A stretch of 64,000 nucleotides of DNA from contig OZ244836.1 of the NCBI GenBank assembly GCA_965220645.1, forward strand, positions 1,426,001-1,490,000, given 5' to 3'. How positions within the stretch are numbered: position 1 is the first letter of the stretch; every line of letters starts with the position of its first letter. This document shows positions 56,899-64,000 of the stretch, one piece after another. The position numbers and the translations under genes were made by a program. The notes beneath the pieces are model-generated. The model made no database searches. It was not told the DNA's origin and saw only the letters and a list, made by a program, of their open reading frames with translations. This DNA comes from Aldehydirespirator sp965220645 (GTDB lineage Bacteria > Actinomycetota > Acidimicrobiia > Acidimicrobiales > Aldehydirespiratoraceae).

Positions 56899-57696
56899 TC
56901 ACAGTGCGAAGGAGCGGGGCCAGTCGTCGGAGCGCATCAGCGCGTCGGTGCCGCCGTCGACGTAGAACACCGAGCCGCAGGCGAACCTCGCCACCGGCGA
57001 CAGCAGGAACTCCACCCATTCCGCCAGCGCGTCGGCGTCAGGTGTCTCGGTCACCGGCACCGGGAAGGCCTCCATGAGCGGGCCGTACACGTCGTCGGCC
57101 TGGCCCTTGCGCAGCAGCGGCGTGTCCACCGGCCCCGGCGCGATCACGTTGAGCCGGATGCCCTCGCCCACCCATGGCTCGGTCACCGCGGTGCGGCGGC
57201 ACCAGCGGGTGACGGCCAGCTTGGCGCCTCCGTAGGCCACGGCAGGAGCGAACACCGGGTCGACCTCGTCGATCAGGGCCACGGCGTCCTCTTCCCGGCC
57301 TTCCAGGTAGGCCGCCACCAGCTCGTCTGCCAGGTTGGGAGTAGTGGTGGACGAGTTCGATCCGAACTGCACAACCTGGGCCCCACCCGAAGCGGCCAGC
57401 GCGGGCCGCAGTCCCTCGAGCAGTGCCACCGATCCGAAGTAGTTGACCCGGGCAATCAGCTCTCCTTCCACCGGCGGACCGAGGCCCGCGGCCGAGACCA
57501 CGCCGTCGAGAACTCCGCTGGCCGCGTCGATGGCTGCATCGACAGCTTCAGCCCGACCCTCGGGCGTTCCCAGGTCGGCGCTCACCTCGGCGTTGCGCAG
57601 GTCGATGCCAATTACTTCGTGTCCCGCGGCCTCGAGTCGTCGCCTCGTGGCCGCCCCCATGCCCGAGGCGGAGCCGCTGATCGCGTAGCTGCCCAT
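56899..57696 (-). CDS. 3-alpha-hydroxysteroid dehydrogenase/carbonyl-reductase-like SDR
   Basis: Protein of 265 aa from ATG 57696. ISGSASGMGAATRRRLEAAG and VIGIDLRNAEVSADLGTPEG, VVSAAGLGPPVEGELIARVN, FGSVALLEGLRPALAASGG, AVAYGGAKLAVTRWCRRTAV and VFYVDGGTDALMRSDDW are close to the 3-alpha-HSD/CR pattern of Comamonas as I recall it (SG.A.G.GAATR..LEAAGH...GID.R.AEV.ADL.T.EGR). The YxxxK pair is present. Reduces or oxidises a steroid or xenobiotic carbonyl with NAD(P). It is divergent from the mycothiol enzyme. Confidence 0.87.
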   Translation of the reverse strand: MGSYAISGSASGMGAATRRRLEAAGHEVIGIDLRNAEVSADLGTPEGRAEAVDAAIDAASGVLDGVVSAAGLGPPVEGELIARVNYFGSVALLEGLRPALAASGGAQVVQFGSNSSTTTPNLADELVAAYLEGREEDAVALIDEVDPVFAPAVAYGGAKLAVTRWCRRTAVTEPWVGEGIRLNVIAPGPVDTPLLRKGQADDVYGPLMEAFPVPVTETPDADALAEWVEFLLSPVARFACGSVFYVDGGTDALMRSDDWPRSFAL

Positions 57697-57762
57697 CCGT
57701 CCATCCTGCCCCAACCCTCAGCGGGTGTCGCGACTGGCCGATCGGAGGGCCAGACTGTGGCC

Positions 57763-58494
57763 ATGGACTCCGAGGCAATCGTCAACCAGATCGAGTTCGA
57801 CGGGCGACGCCTGATCGAGGTGGCCCGATCCGACCTCGGCGCCGCCGTGCCCACCTGCGGCGACTGGACGCTGCGCGACCTGGCCGGGCACATGGGATGG
57901 GTGCATGGACTGGTGAGCAGCTACGTGGCCGGCCGAGCCACTGAGCCCCTGTCCCGGGAGCAGATGCCCCAGGTGCCCGACGACGACTCTGCCGTGGACT
58001 TCGCGGCGGCCTCACTCGGTCGGCTCGTCGACGCGCTGGCCGGAATCGATCCCGACACCCCGGTGTGGAACTGGTCGCCCCGGCCCGACGCCGGCTTCTA
58101 CTTCCGCAGGATGCTGCACGAGACCAGCGTCCATCGCTGGGACGCCGAGCACGCGGTGGGGGAGTCCGGTCCCGTGGACGGCGATCAGGGCCGCGACGGG
58201 GTCGACGAGTTCTTCGATTTCGTGCTGCCCAACGCCCAGAAGCGCAAGCGCCGGGATCTTCCGGCGGGCAGCCTGCATGTGCATCGCACCGACGGCGACG
58301 GTGAGTGGATCGTGCACGCCGACGGCGACGAAGTGGTCATGGAGCGCGCCCACGTCAAGGGCGACGCCGCGGTGCGAGGACCGGGCGGGGCGTTGTTCCT
58401 GGCCATGTGGAACCGGCTGCCGCTCGACGACGCCTCGCTTTCGGTAGTGGGCGACGAGGCCACCGCCCGGGCCTGGGCGGATCTCGCCCCGTGA
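57763..58494 (+). CDS. Maleylpyruvate-isomerase-family mycothiol-dependent enzyme
   Basis: Protein of 243 aa from ATG 57763 (GTG 57757 also possible). DinB-like MDMPI domain: CGDWTLRDLAGHMGWVHGLV and RRMLHETSVHRWDAEHAVGE give the His-x3-Glu-x3-His metal triad. The C-terminal MDMPI_C domain carries SLHVHRTDGDGEWIVHADGD and GPGGALFLAMWNRLPLDD. Members use mycothiol, the thiol of actinobacteria, in isomerase or S-transferase reactions; the substrate is not known. Translationally coupled to the next gene by GTGA. Confidence 0.9.
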   Translation: MDSEAIVNQIEFDGRRLIEVARSDLGAAVPTCGDWTLRDLAGHMGWVHGLVSSYVAGRATEPLSREQMPQVPDDDSAVDFAAASLGRLVDALAGIDPDTPVWNWSPRPDAGFYFRRMLHETSVHRWDAEHAVGESGPVDGDQGRDGVDEFFDFVLPNAQKRKRRDLPAGSLHVHRTDGDGEWIVHADGDEVVMERAHVKGDAAVRGPGGALFLAMWNRLPLDDASLSVVGDEATARAWADLAP

Positions 58495-59324
58495 ACACGG
58501 CCTTCGGCGCGGACGGGTCCGATCCAGGGACCGACAAGACGGGGACGGAGCGCTCGGATCTGCCGGCCGCGGACACAGCTGGTCCGGCGGCCGGCGCGGC
58601 CAGTCCGACCGGCTCCGCCATGTTGCAGTCGCGCCGCATGGCTTGGGGCGCCGGTAGCCAGATCGACCAGCTCATGCCGGTGGTGCTGTTCTTGGTCTTC
58701 TACAACCTGGACGCCGTCCAGGTCGGCGGCCTCAACAACATCGAGGTCGCAGTCGCAGCGGCCACCGCATGGTCGATCAAGGCGGCCTACAGCCGTGTGC
58801 GTCGGGGCCTGCCCATAGGCAAGTGGCTGCCGGTTATCACCGGGTACCTCGTCGTGCGGGCCGCGGTGAGCATCGCAGTGGAACGCGAGCTAGTGGACTT
58901 CGGTGTCAGCTCGGAGGCGGTGTACTTCGGTATCGGCATAGGCACCAAGATGCTGGTGGGGTTGGCGGCCGCGGCCACGATCCTCGCCGGTTGGCCCTTC
59001 ATGCTGTGGGTAGCCCGCCGCTTCCTGAACCTGCCCGAGACGGTGCAGGGACACCCCGACTTCGTGGCCACGATGCAGGGCGTGACATGGGTGATTGCCT
59101 TCTACGAAATCGGCTCGTCGGTGTGGGACGTCTGGCTGTACAACAACTCCGAGCTCAACTCGTTCGTGATCATCCGCTACTTGGGCAACTACCTGGCTTC
59201 GTTCGTGCTGATATTCGCCACGCTCCTGTACGTTGACCGCCGGTTCTCCAAGATCGAGGGATGCCCGAGCCTGGTCGATCTGGTGAGCCGGGCCACCCGC
59301 CGCGAGCCGGCCGAGGATTCGTGA
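58491..59324 (+). CDS. Multi-pass membrane protein (VC0807-like)
   Basis: Protein of 277 aa from GTG 58491, overlapping the mycothiol enzyme. A soluble N-terminal ~45 residues rich in Gly/Ala/Asp (GADGSDPGTDKTGTERSD) precedes five or six membrane segments, for example QIDQLMPVVLFLVFYNL, MLVGLAAAATILAGWPFML and NYLASFVLIFATLLYV. A conserved-looking RFLNLPETVQGHPDFVATMQ loop occurs before the last segments. Probably related to the VC0807/septation-type membrane family; role unknown. Its stop overlaps the next SDR. Confidence 0.75.
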   Translation: MNTAFGADGSDPGTDKTGTERSDLPAADTAGPAAGAASPTGSAMLQSRRMAWGAGSQIDQLMPVVLFLVFYNLDAVQVGGLNNIEVAVAAATAWSIKAAYSRVRRGLPIGKWLPVITGYLVVRAAVSIAVERELVDFGVSSEAVYFGIGIGTKMLVGLAAAATILAGWPFMLWVARRFLNLPETVQGHPDFVATMQGVTWVIAFYEIGSSVWDVWLYNNSELNSFVIIRYLGNYLASFVLIFATLLYVDRRFSKIEGCPSLVDLVSRATRREPAEDS

Positions 59325-60175
59325 TCGGCGATCCGCCGGCATCAGGTCGGCTAGAGGGCAAGTCTGCCCTCGTAACCGGGGGCGGCACCGGCATCGGGCG
59401 TGCCTGCGCGGCACGGCTGGCCGCGGAGGGAGCGAGCGTGACCATCTGCGGACGGACCGAGCCGACGCTCGCGGAAGCCGCCGCGGCTATTGAGTGCGGC
59501 GGCGGGGGTTCGGCGTCGTACGTGGTGGCCGACGTGACCTCCGAGGACGACATGGCCCGGGCCGCGCAAGCCGCGGCCGACGATGACGGCCATCTGCACG
59601 GCGTGGTGGCCAATGCCGGCGGGGGCGGGCGAATGGGCCCGTACCACCTGCTCGACACCGACGATTTCAAGCGAGTCCTCAGCCTCAACGTGGTGGGCAC
59701 CATGCTCACCATCAAGCACACGGTGGAGCGTCTGGCCGCGGCCGGTGGCGGGTCGTTCGTGGCAATGTCGTCGCTGGCCGGGAACGTCACCCACCCCTAC
59801 TTCGGGGCGTACACCGCGGGGAAGGCCGGCATCGAGGCGATGGTCCGCAACGCGGCCGACGAGTTCGGACCGGCCGGTGTGCGCTTCAACGCGGTCAGGC
59901 CCGGCTTCATCGCCACCGAGATCATGGAGGCCATCCCCCGCGATTCCGCCGTGTACGACAGCTACGTGCAGAACACCCCGCTCGGCGGGGTGGGACAGCC
60001 CTCTGACGTGGCCGCACTGGTGGCGTTCCTGATCTCCGACGAGTCCCGCTGGATCACCGGCACCGCCATCAATGTCGACGGCGGGCACAGCCTGCGGCGC
60101 GGCCCCGACTTCGGATCGTTCCTGCCCTACGGCGAGGACGTGAAGTCAGGCCGGGCCCGCCCCGCCAGCCGCTAG
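59321..60175 (+). CDS. SDR-family oxidoreductase
   Basis: Protein of 284 aa from GTG 59321 (GTGA overlap). SALVTGGGTGIGRACAARLA, VVANAGGGGRMGPYHLL, SSLAGNVTHPYFGAYTAGKA and FLISDESRWITGTAINVDGG mark a classical SDR with a Tyr-x3-Lys pair. Third gene of a coupled run that begins at 57763, so it may act with the mycothiol-dependent enzyme. Substrate unknown; an acyl-CoA or steroid alcohol is possible. It converges with the helicase gene and overlaps its end by 4 bases. Confidence 0.87.
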   Translation: MIGDPPASGRLEGKSALVTGGGTGIGRACAARLAAEGASVTICGRTEPTLAEAAAAIECGGGGSASYVVADVTSEDDMARAAQAAADDDGHLHGVVANAGGGGRMGPYHLLDTDDFKRVLSLNVVGTMLTIKHTVERLAAAGGGSFVAMSSLAGNVTHPYFGAYTAGKAGIEAMVRNAADEFGPAGVRFNAVRPGFIATEIMEAIPRDSAVYDSYVQNTPLGGVGQPSDVAALVAFLISDESRWITGTAINVDGGHSLRRGPDFGSFLPYGEDVKSGRARPASR

Positions 60176-62274
60176 ACGGCGCGCAGGCGCTCCCACTCGT
60201 CCAGCAGGCTGCTGTCGACCTCTCGCACCAGCCCGCCCAGCCACTGGATCACCTCGGCCAGACGGTCATCGACCGCAGCCGATGGCACGGTCTGCACCAG
60301 CGCCTTGTAGCAGTCGGTCAGGTAGCGCAGCACCAGACCCTCGGAGCGCTTGAGCCCGTAACGGCTCACATACTGGTTGAAGGTGTCGGCGTGCTCGACC
60401 ATGTCGCGCACCACCGACTTGGGGCTGGTCCGCAGGTGTCCGACCCACGGGTGATGGCGGGCGAAGGTGTCGAAGGCGGGCTCGATGAACTCGGCCTCGG
60501 GTTTCGGCCAGGTCACCTCGGCCAGCCGCGCCATCCGCTCCTCGTACTCGACGCCCTCCTCCTTCATGCGGGTCATCAGCTCGTCGCGGGCCTGGTCCCG
60601 CTGGGCCAGCAGAACCGCCATGGGATCCTCCAGCACCGACTCGGCCACGCTGAGCACCTGCAGGTGGTAGTCGGGAACCTCGCGGTCAAGAACCGAGATG
60701 GCTTCCACCGCGAACAGCCCCAGCGGCTGGTTCAACCGGAACTCGTCCTGGAGGTCGATGTTCACCCGCACCGGGCGGCCCGACTTGTCCGGCTCGTCCA
60801 GCACTTCCACGATCTCCGCGTCGATCAGCGACCGGAACACCCCGACCGCCTTGCGGATGTGTCGACGCTGGCGAGCGCGGGGCTCGTGGTTGTCGACCAG
60901 CAGGCGCTTCATGGCCGCGCAGCCGTCGCCGGGCCGGTCCAGAACGTTGAGCATCATGGCGTGGGTCACGTCGAAGCTCGAATCCAGCGTCTCGGGCGTC
61001 CCGTCCCAGAGCCTGGTCAGGGTCTTGTCGTCGTAGTGGGCGTAGCCCCTCTCGGGTGGCTTCTTCCGGACCATTTTCCGGAGCTTCTTCGGGTCTCCCG
61101 CGGCCCGCATCTCGGCTCGCTTGTTCTCCACCGCGTGCTGGGGGGCCTGCACCCACACGCTCCCCACGGTGTCGAAGCCGCGCCGGCCGGCCCGCCCCGC
61201 GATCTGCTGGAAGTCCCGAACCGACAGCACCCGGGTGCGGCGGCCGTCGTACTTGTAGAGCTGGGTGAACAGCACGGTGCGGATGGGGACATTGACGCCC
61301 ACCCCGAGCGTGTCGGTGCCGCAGATCAGCTTCAGGTGGCCCTGCTGGGCCAGCTTCTCGACCAGCAGCCGGTACTTGGGCAGCATCCCGGCGTGGTGCA
61401 CGCCGATGCCGGCCAGCACGAAGCGGCGCAGATCCTTGCCGATGGGCGTGTCGAAGCGGAACCCGCCCACCGCCTCCTTCACCGCGGCCTTCTCATCCGC
61501 GTTGAGCACCTTGAGGCTGGTGAGGCTCTGGGCCCGGGCGGTGGCCCCCCTCTGGGTGAAGTGCACGACGTACACCGGGGCGCGGCCCGTGGAGAGCAGC
61601 TGCTCGATGGAGACGTGCAGCGGGGTCTCGCGGTATTCGACATCGAGCGGGACCGGCCGGTCGGCCGAGGCGACAAGGGCGGTGTCGCGCCCGGTTCGGG
61701 CGGTCAGATCGCGGCGCAGGGCGCCCGTGTCGCCGAGGGTCGCCGACATCAGCAGGAACCGGGACTTGGGCAGCTCAAGCAGGGGAACCTGCCAGGCCCA
61801 GCCGCGGTCGCGGTCGCCGTAGTAGTGGAACTCGTCCATCACCACCAGGTCGGCCGCAGTGTCGGAGCCTGCTCGAAGGGCCCGCTGAGCCAGGATCTCC
61901 GCGGTGCAGGCAATCACACCGGCATCAGCGTTGACGGAGGCGTCCCCGGTGACCATGCCGACGGAGGACGGCCCGAAAGCGGCGGTGAGCTCGAAGAACT
62001 TCTCGCTCACCAGGGCCTTGATCGGAGCGGTGTAGATGGCCCTGCGCCCCTGGGCCAGCATGGCGAACGCCCCGGCCAGGGCCACCAGCGACTTGCCCGA
62101 TCCCGTGGGCGTGGACAGCACCACGTTCTCACCGGCCAGCAGCCGAAGGACCGCCTCCTCCTGGTGGGGATACAGCTCCAACCCGGAGTGAGCCGACCAC
62201 TCGATGAAGGCGTCCAGCAACTCGTCGGAGCCGGGGGTGGCCGGCAGGAAGTCGCCGAGTGCGGGCAGGGCCAT
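60172..62274 (-). CDS. DEAD/DEAH-box helicase with DUF3516 C-terminus
   Basis: Protein of 700 aa. Motifs: I STPTGSGKSLVALAGAFAML, Ia TAPIKALVSEKFFEL, II VVMDEFHYYGDRDRGWAWQV (DEFH), III LLMSATLGD, and VI FQQIAGRAGRRGFDTVG. A winged/helical region with the DUF3516 pattern follows (LFAVEAISVLDREVPDYHLQ, MKEEGVEYEERMARL, EVDSSLLDEWERL). It is an SKI2/HelY-like actinobacterial RNA or DNA helicase. It appears somewhat short, ending right after the last conserved block, whereas I recall longer relatives. Confidence 0.9.
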   Translation of the reverse strand: MALPALGDFLPATPGSDELLDAFIEWSAHSGLELYPHQEEAVLRLLAGENVVLSTPTGSGKSLVALAGAFAMLAQGRRAIYTAPIKALVSEKFFELTAAFGPSSVGMVTGDASVNADAGVIACTAEILAQRALRAGSDTAADLVVMDEFHYYGDRDRGWAWQVPLLELPKSRFLLMSATLGDTGALRRDLTARTGRDTALVASADRPVPLDVEYRETPLHVSIEQLLSTGRAPVYVVHFTQRGATARAQSLTSLKVLNADEKAAVKEAVGGFRFDTPIGKDLRRFVLAGIGVHHAGMLPKYRLLVEKLAQQGHLKLICGTDTLGVGVNVPIRTVLFTQLYKYDGRRTRVLSVRDFQQIAGRAGRRGFDTVGSVWVQAPQHAVENKRAEMRAAGDPKKLRKMVRKKPPERGYAHYDDKTLTRLWDGTPETLDSSFDVTHAMMLNVLDRPGDGCAAMKRLLVDNHEPRARQRRHIRKAVGVFRSLIDAEIVEVLDEPDKSGRPVRVNIDLQDEFRLNQPLGLFAVEAISVLDREVPDYHLQVLSVAESVLEDPMAVLLAQRDQARDELMTRMKEEGVEYEERMARLAEVTWPKPEAEFIEPAFDTFARHHPWVGHLRTSPKSVVRDMVEHADTFNQYVSRYGLKRSEGLVLRYLTDCYKALVQTVPSAAVDDRLAEVIQWLGGLVREVDSSLLDEWERLRAV

Positions 62275-62349
62275 GCGGTCCGAAGGCTAGGTCATGCGCC
62301 TTCGAGGCCGCGCTGGCGGGTGATCGCCCCTGCGCTGAAGGATGTTGTT

Positions 62350-62400
62350 TCCCGCTCGTGTTCGCTGCGCTCACGGGCCGCTCGGGCCACGGCCTCGCTC
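62350..62400. repeat. Dispersed intergenic repeat, copy 2
   Basis: Partner of the copy at 30580-30630, same orientation, four differences in 51 bp. Weaker similarity continues to about 62455. It lies between the helicase and the MFS gene, within the spacer upstream of ATG 62462. Confidence 0.8.
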
Positions 62401-62461
62401 GATGCCTGGCCAAGTCTCTGTGAATTGCGCTCCGTCCGCTCGGCCTCTTAGCGTTCCGCGG

Positions 62462-63742
62462 ATGTCGATCCAGGAGCCGAGCGGACGGAGCGGTGGGGAG
62501 CGGACCAGCCCGCCGAGGCGGATCGGTCCTCGCCTGTGGGCGCTCTTCGGAGCGACGTTCTTCTCGATGGCCCTGACTATGGGGCAGATCACCATTCTGG
62601 GCAAGCAGGTGTTCGACATGACCGGCCGCCCGCTGTCCTTGGGGTTGCTGGGCTTGGCGGAATTCGTGCCCGCCTTCCTGCTCGCTCCCATCACCGGCAT
62701 GGTCGCGGACCGCTTCGAGCGTCGGCTCGTGTTCGCCTGGGGCCTCAGCGGCGAGGCCGTCGCCTCGGTGGGCCTGTTCTTCTACGTCGCGTCGGATCCG
62801 ACATCGGTGCTTCCCATCTACGGCTTGGTGCTCGTGTTCGGCACGGCTCGGGCCTTTCTCATGGCGGTGAGCCGAGCCCTGCCGGTGGACCTGGCGCCGG
62901 ACGGGTCCCGGGAGCGGATGGTGGCGTTGAACGTTGCCGGTTGGCAGGGGGGCTTCATCGTCGGTCCGGTGACGTTCGGCTTCGCCTTCGAAGTCGATCC
63001 GGCCCTGCCGTACCTGCTGGCCGCCGGCTGTGCGATAGCCGGGATCGGCATGCTCATGCTCGTGCCGTCGGGCGACGTACAACGGGCGGCGCTCGCGGCT
63101 GGATCCGGAGTTCGCTCCGCGCTCGGACACGCCCTCGAGGGTCTGCGTTACGTCCGACGCAACCGGGTGGTGCTCGGGGCGATCTCCCTCGATCTGTTCG
63201 CAGTGTTGCTGGGAGGAGCGATGGCACTGCTGCCTGCCATTGCCGAGGATCGGCTCGGCGTCGGGGCTGTGGGCCTCGGCTGGTTGGCGGCCGCCGTCGG
63301 AATCGGGGCTGCCGCGGTGATGGTGGTCCTGTCGGTACGGCCGCTTCAGCGGCGAGTGGGTCCAACGCTGCTGGCCGCGGTGGGCCTCTTCGGCGTGGGG
63401 ACGATCGTGCTCGGCCTGACCCGTTCGTACGTGGTCGCCTTCATGGCGTTGCTGGTTCTGGGCGCGGCGGACGCCGTGAGCATCTTCATCCGGGGCACCG
63501 TCGTGCCGCTGGCCACCCCCGAGGAGATGCGGGGACGGGTCCTGGCGGTGGAGTACGTGTTCATCGGCGGCTCGAACGAGCTGGGCGCGTTCGAGTCGGG
63601 TGTGGCCGGCGCACTGCTGGGCGTGGTGGGAGCGGTGGTGTTCGGCGGGGTGGGCACCCTGGCCGTGGTGGGAATCTGGTGGGTGATCTTCCCCGAGTTG
63701 CGCCGAATCGACCGCTTCATCGAAGTCCGCCCCGACACCTAG
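62462..63742 (+). CDS. MFS transporter (MFS_3 / enterobactin-exporter-like)
   Basis: Protein of 426 aa from ATG 62462; the frame extends upstream to 62342 through the dispersed repeat, but ATG 62462 gives a normal cytoplasmic N-terminus (SGGERTSPPRRIGPRLWALF). Eleven or twelve membrane segments. Motif A region FLLAPITGMVADRFERRLVF between TM2 and TM3, and the internal VPLATPEEMRGRVLAVEYVF. This MFS_3 group exports siderophores or drugs. Substrate unknown; no regulator is adjacent. Confidence 0.88.
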   Translation: MSIQEPSGRSGGERTSPPRRIGPRLWALFGATFFSMALTMGQITILGKQVFDMTGRPLSLGLLGLAEFVPAFLLAPITGMVADRFERRLVFAWGLSGEAVASVGLFFYVASDPTSVLPIYGLVLVFGTARAFLMAVSRALPVDLAPDGSRERMVALNVAGWQGGFIVGPVTFGFAFEVDPALPYLLAAGCAIAGIGMLMLVPSGDVQRAALAAGSGVRSALGHALEGLRYVRRNRVVLGAISLDLFAVLLGGAMALLPAIAEDRLGVGAVGLGWLAAAVGIGAAAVMVVLSVRPLQRRVGPTLLAAVGLFGVGTIVLGLTRSYVVAFMALLVLGAADAVSIFIRGTVVPLATPEEMRGRVLAVEYVFIGGSNELGAFESGVAGALLGVVGAVVFGGVGTLAVVGIWWVIFPELRRIDRFIEVRPDT

Positions 63743-63772
63743 CCGCGGTGAGGTCCTGAACGCTGTCCTCGA

Positions 63773-64000
63773 CTAGGCCAGGCCGGCGAAGTCGACCTGG
63801 TTGGTGGTGAACCAGGCCATGAACCCATGGTCGGCCACCATGTTGTGGCCGTTCATGGCTGCACTGGCGTCCGATCCGAGCATCACCAGGGTGCGGGCAA
63901 TGTCGATCGGAGTGAGGATCCCGGCGGACTGGTCCACCATCCAGTCGATGATCTTCTCGGTCATGTGACGGCGGAAGTCGTGCAGCAGGGGAGTGTCGAT
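63773..64000 (-). CDS. SDR oxidoreductase, C-terminal part (cut by window end)
   Basis: The last ~75 residues of a leftward gene that continues past 64000. The frame reads IDTPLLHDFRRHMTEKIIDW, then TPIDIARTLVMLGSDASAAMNGHNMVADHGFMAW (family block residues). DTPLL and LGSDAS..MNGHN...DHGF are the usual SDR C-terminus (here with MNGHN in place of TG). ATG 63964 is internal. The substrate cannot be told from this end. Confidence 0.8.
   Translation of the reverse strand: MDTPLLHDFRRHMTEKIIDWMVDQSAGILTPIDIARTLVMLGSDASAAMNGHNMVADHGFMAWFTTNQVDFAGLA

Noticed and set aside
60391..62451. 686-codon rightward frame opposite the helicase
   Set aside because: All helicase motifs lie on the minus strand; the rightward product is a low-complexity shadow.

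Overview
The window looks like the chromosome of an actinobacterium, most probably class Acidimicrobiia. GC is high on both strands, GTG starts and 4-base ATGA/GTGA gene overlaps are frequent, and the gene content includes a mycothiol-dependent maleylpyruvate-isomerase-family protein, a probable F420-type luciferase-like oxidoreductase, a 13E12/DUF222-type HNH protein and several steroid-type short-chain dehydrogenases. Three genes (near 4704, 47631 and 53520) appear to have a -10 box 6-7 bases before the start codon, as in actinobacterial leaderless transcripts. The taxonomic call is inference; no rRNA or tRNA gene is visible.

Layout. 1-6020 is accessory DNA: a coiled-coil membrane protein, a VapBC/FitAB-like toxin-antitoxin pair, a broken AAA-4/RecG-like gene, an IS110-family element with a possible bridge-RNA region, and an HNH protein. 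6254-12769 is a phenylacetate operon paaZABCKX with tandem repeats at two gene junctions and no paaD or paaE. 13037-16545 holds a Fic protein and an MMPL exporter. 16657-25747 is a leftward eight-gene operon: nitrilase-type amidohydrolase, dihydropyrimidinase, semialdehyde dehydrogenase, LLM oxidoreductase and an NMT1-type ABC importer, i.e. uptake and reductive degradation of a pyrimidine or hydantoin-like compound. 25978-36177 is a mixed metabolic stretch: CoA-binding protein, MetY, nucleoside hydrolase, ribokinase, cNMP-binding protein, cyclase, NfeD, flotillin and two SDRs, one IpdF-like. 36328-44374 is a peptide ABC importer with two paralogous binding lipoproteins. 44382-47631 is a sulfite/nitrite reductase and siroheme operon. 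48102-50906 is a steroid-type SDR divergent from ipdA-ipdB-like genes.

50965-53477 is a 2.5-kb transposon-like unit with 22-bp terminal inverted repeats (21/22), an 8-bp AT-rich flanking duplication (7/8), a broken IS1595-family transposase at one end and cargo (a secreted trypsin-like lipoprotein protease plus two small proteins). It sits directly against the promoter of a two-gene AAA-ATPase/RloB pair (53520-55477, AbiL-like defence), whose promoter carries a perfect palindrome. The rest (55507-64000) is housekeeping and secondary metabolism: low-molecular-weight phosphatase, RutB-like hydrolase, 3-alpha-HSD-like SDR, mycothiol enzyme, membrane protein, SDR, DEAD/DEAH helicase, MFS exporter and an SDR cut by the window edge.

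The candidates most worth pursuing are the IS1595-type cargo element, the regulated AAA/RloB pair beside it, the 47-bp repeats that create a chain of overlapping mini-ORFs between paaC and paaK, and the IS110 leader. All functional calls rest on reading motifs and recalling protein families; no database search was run.
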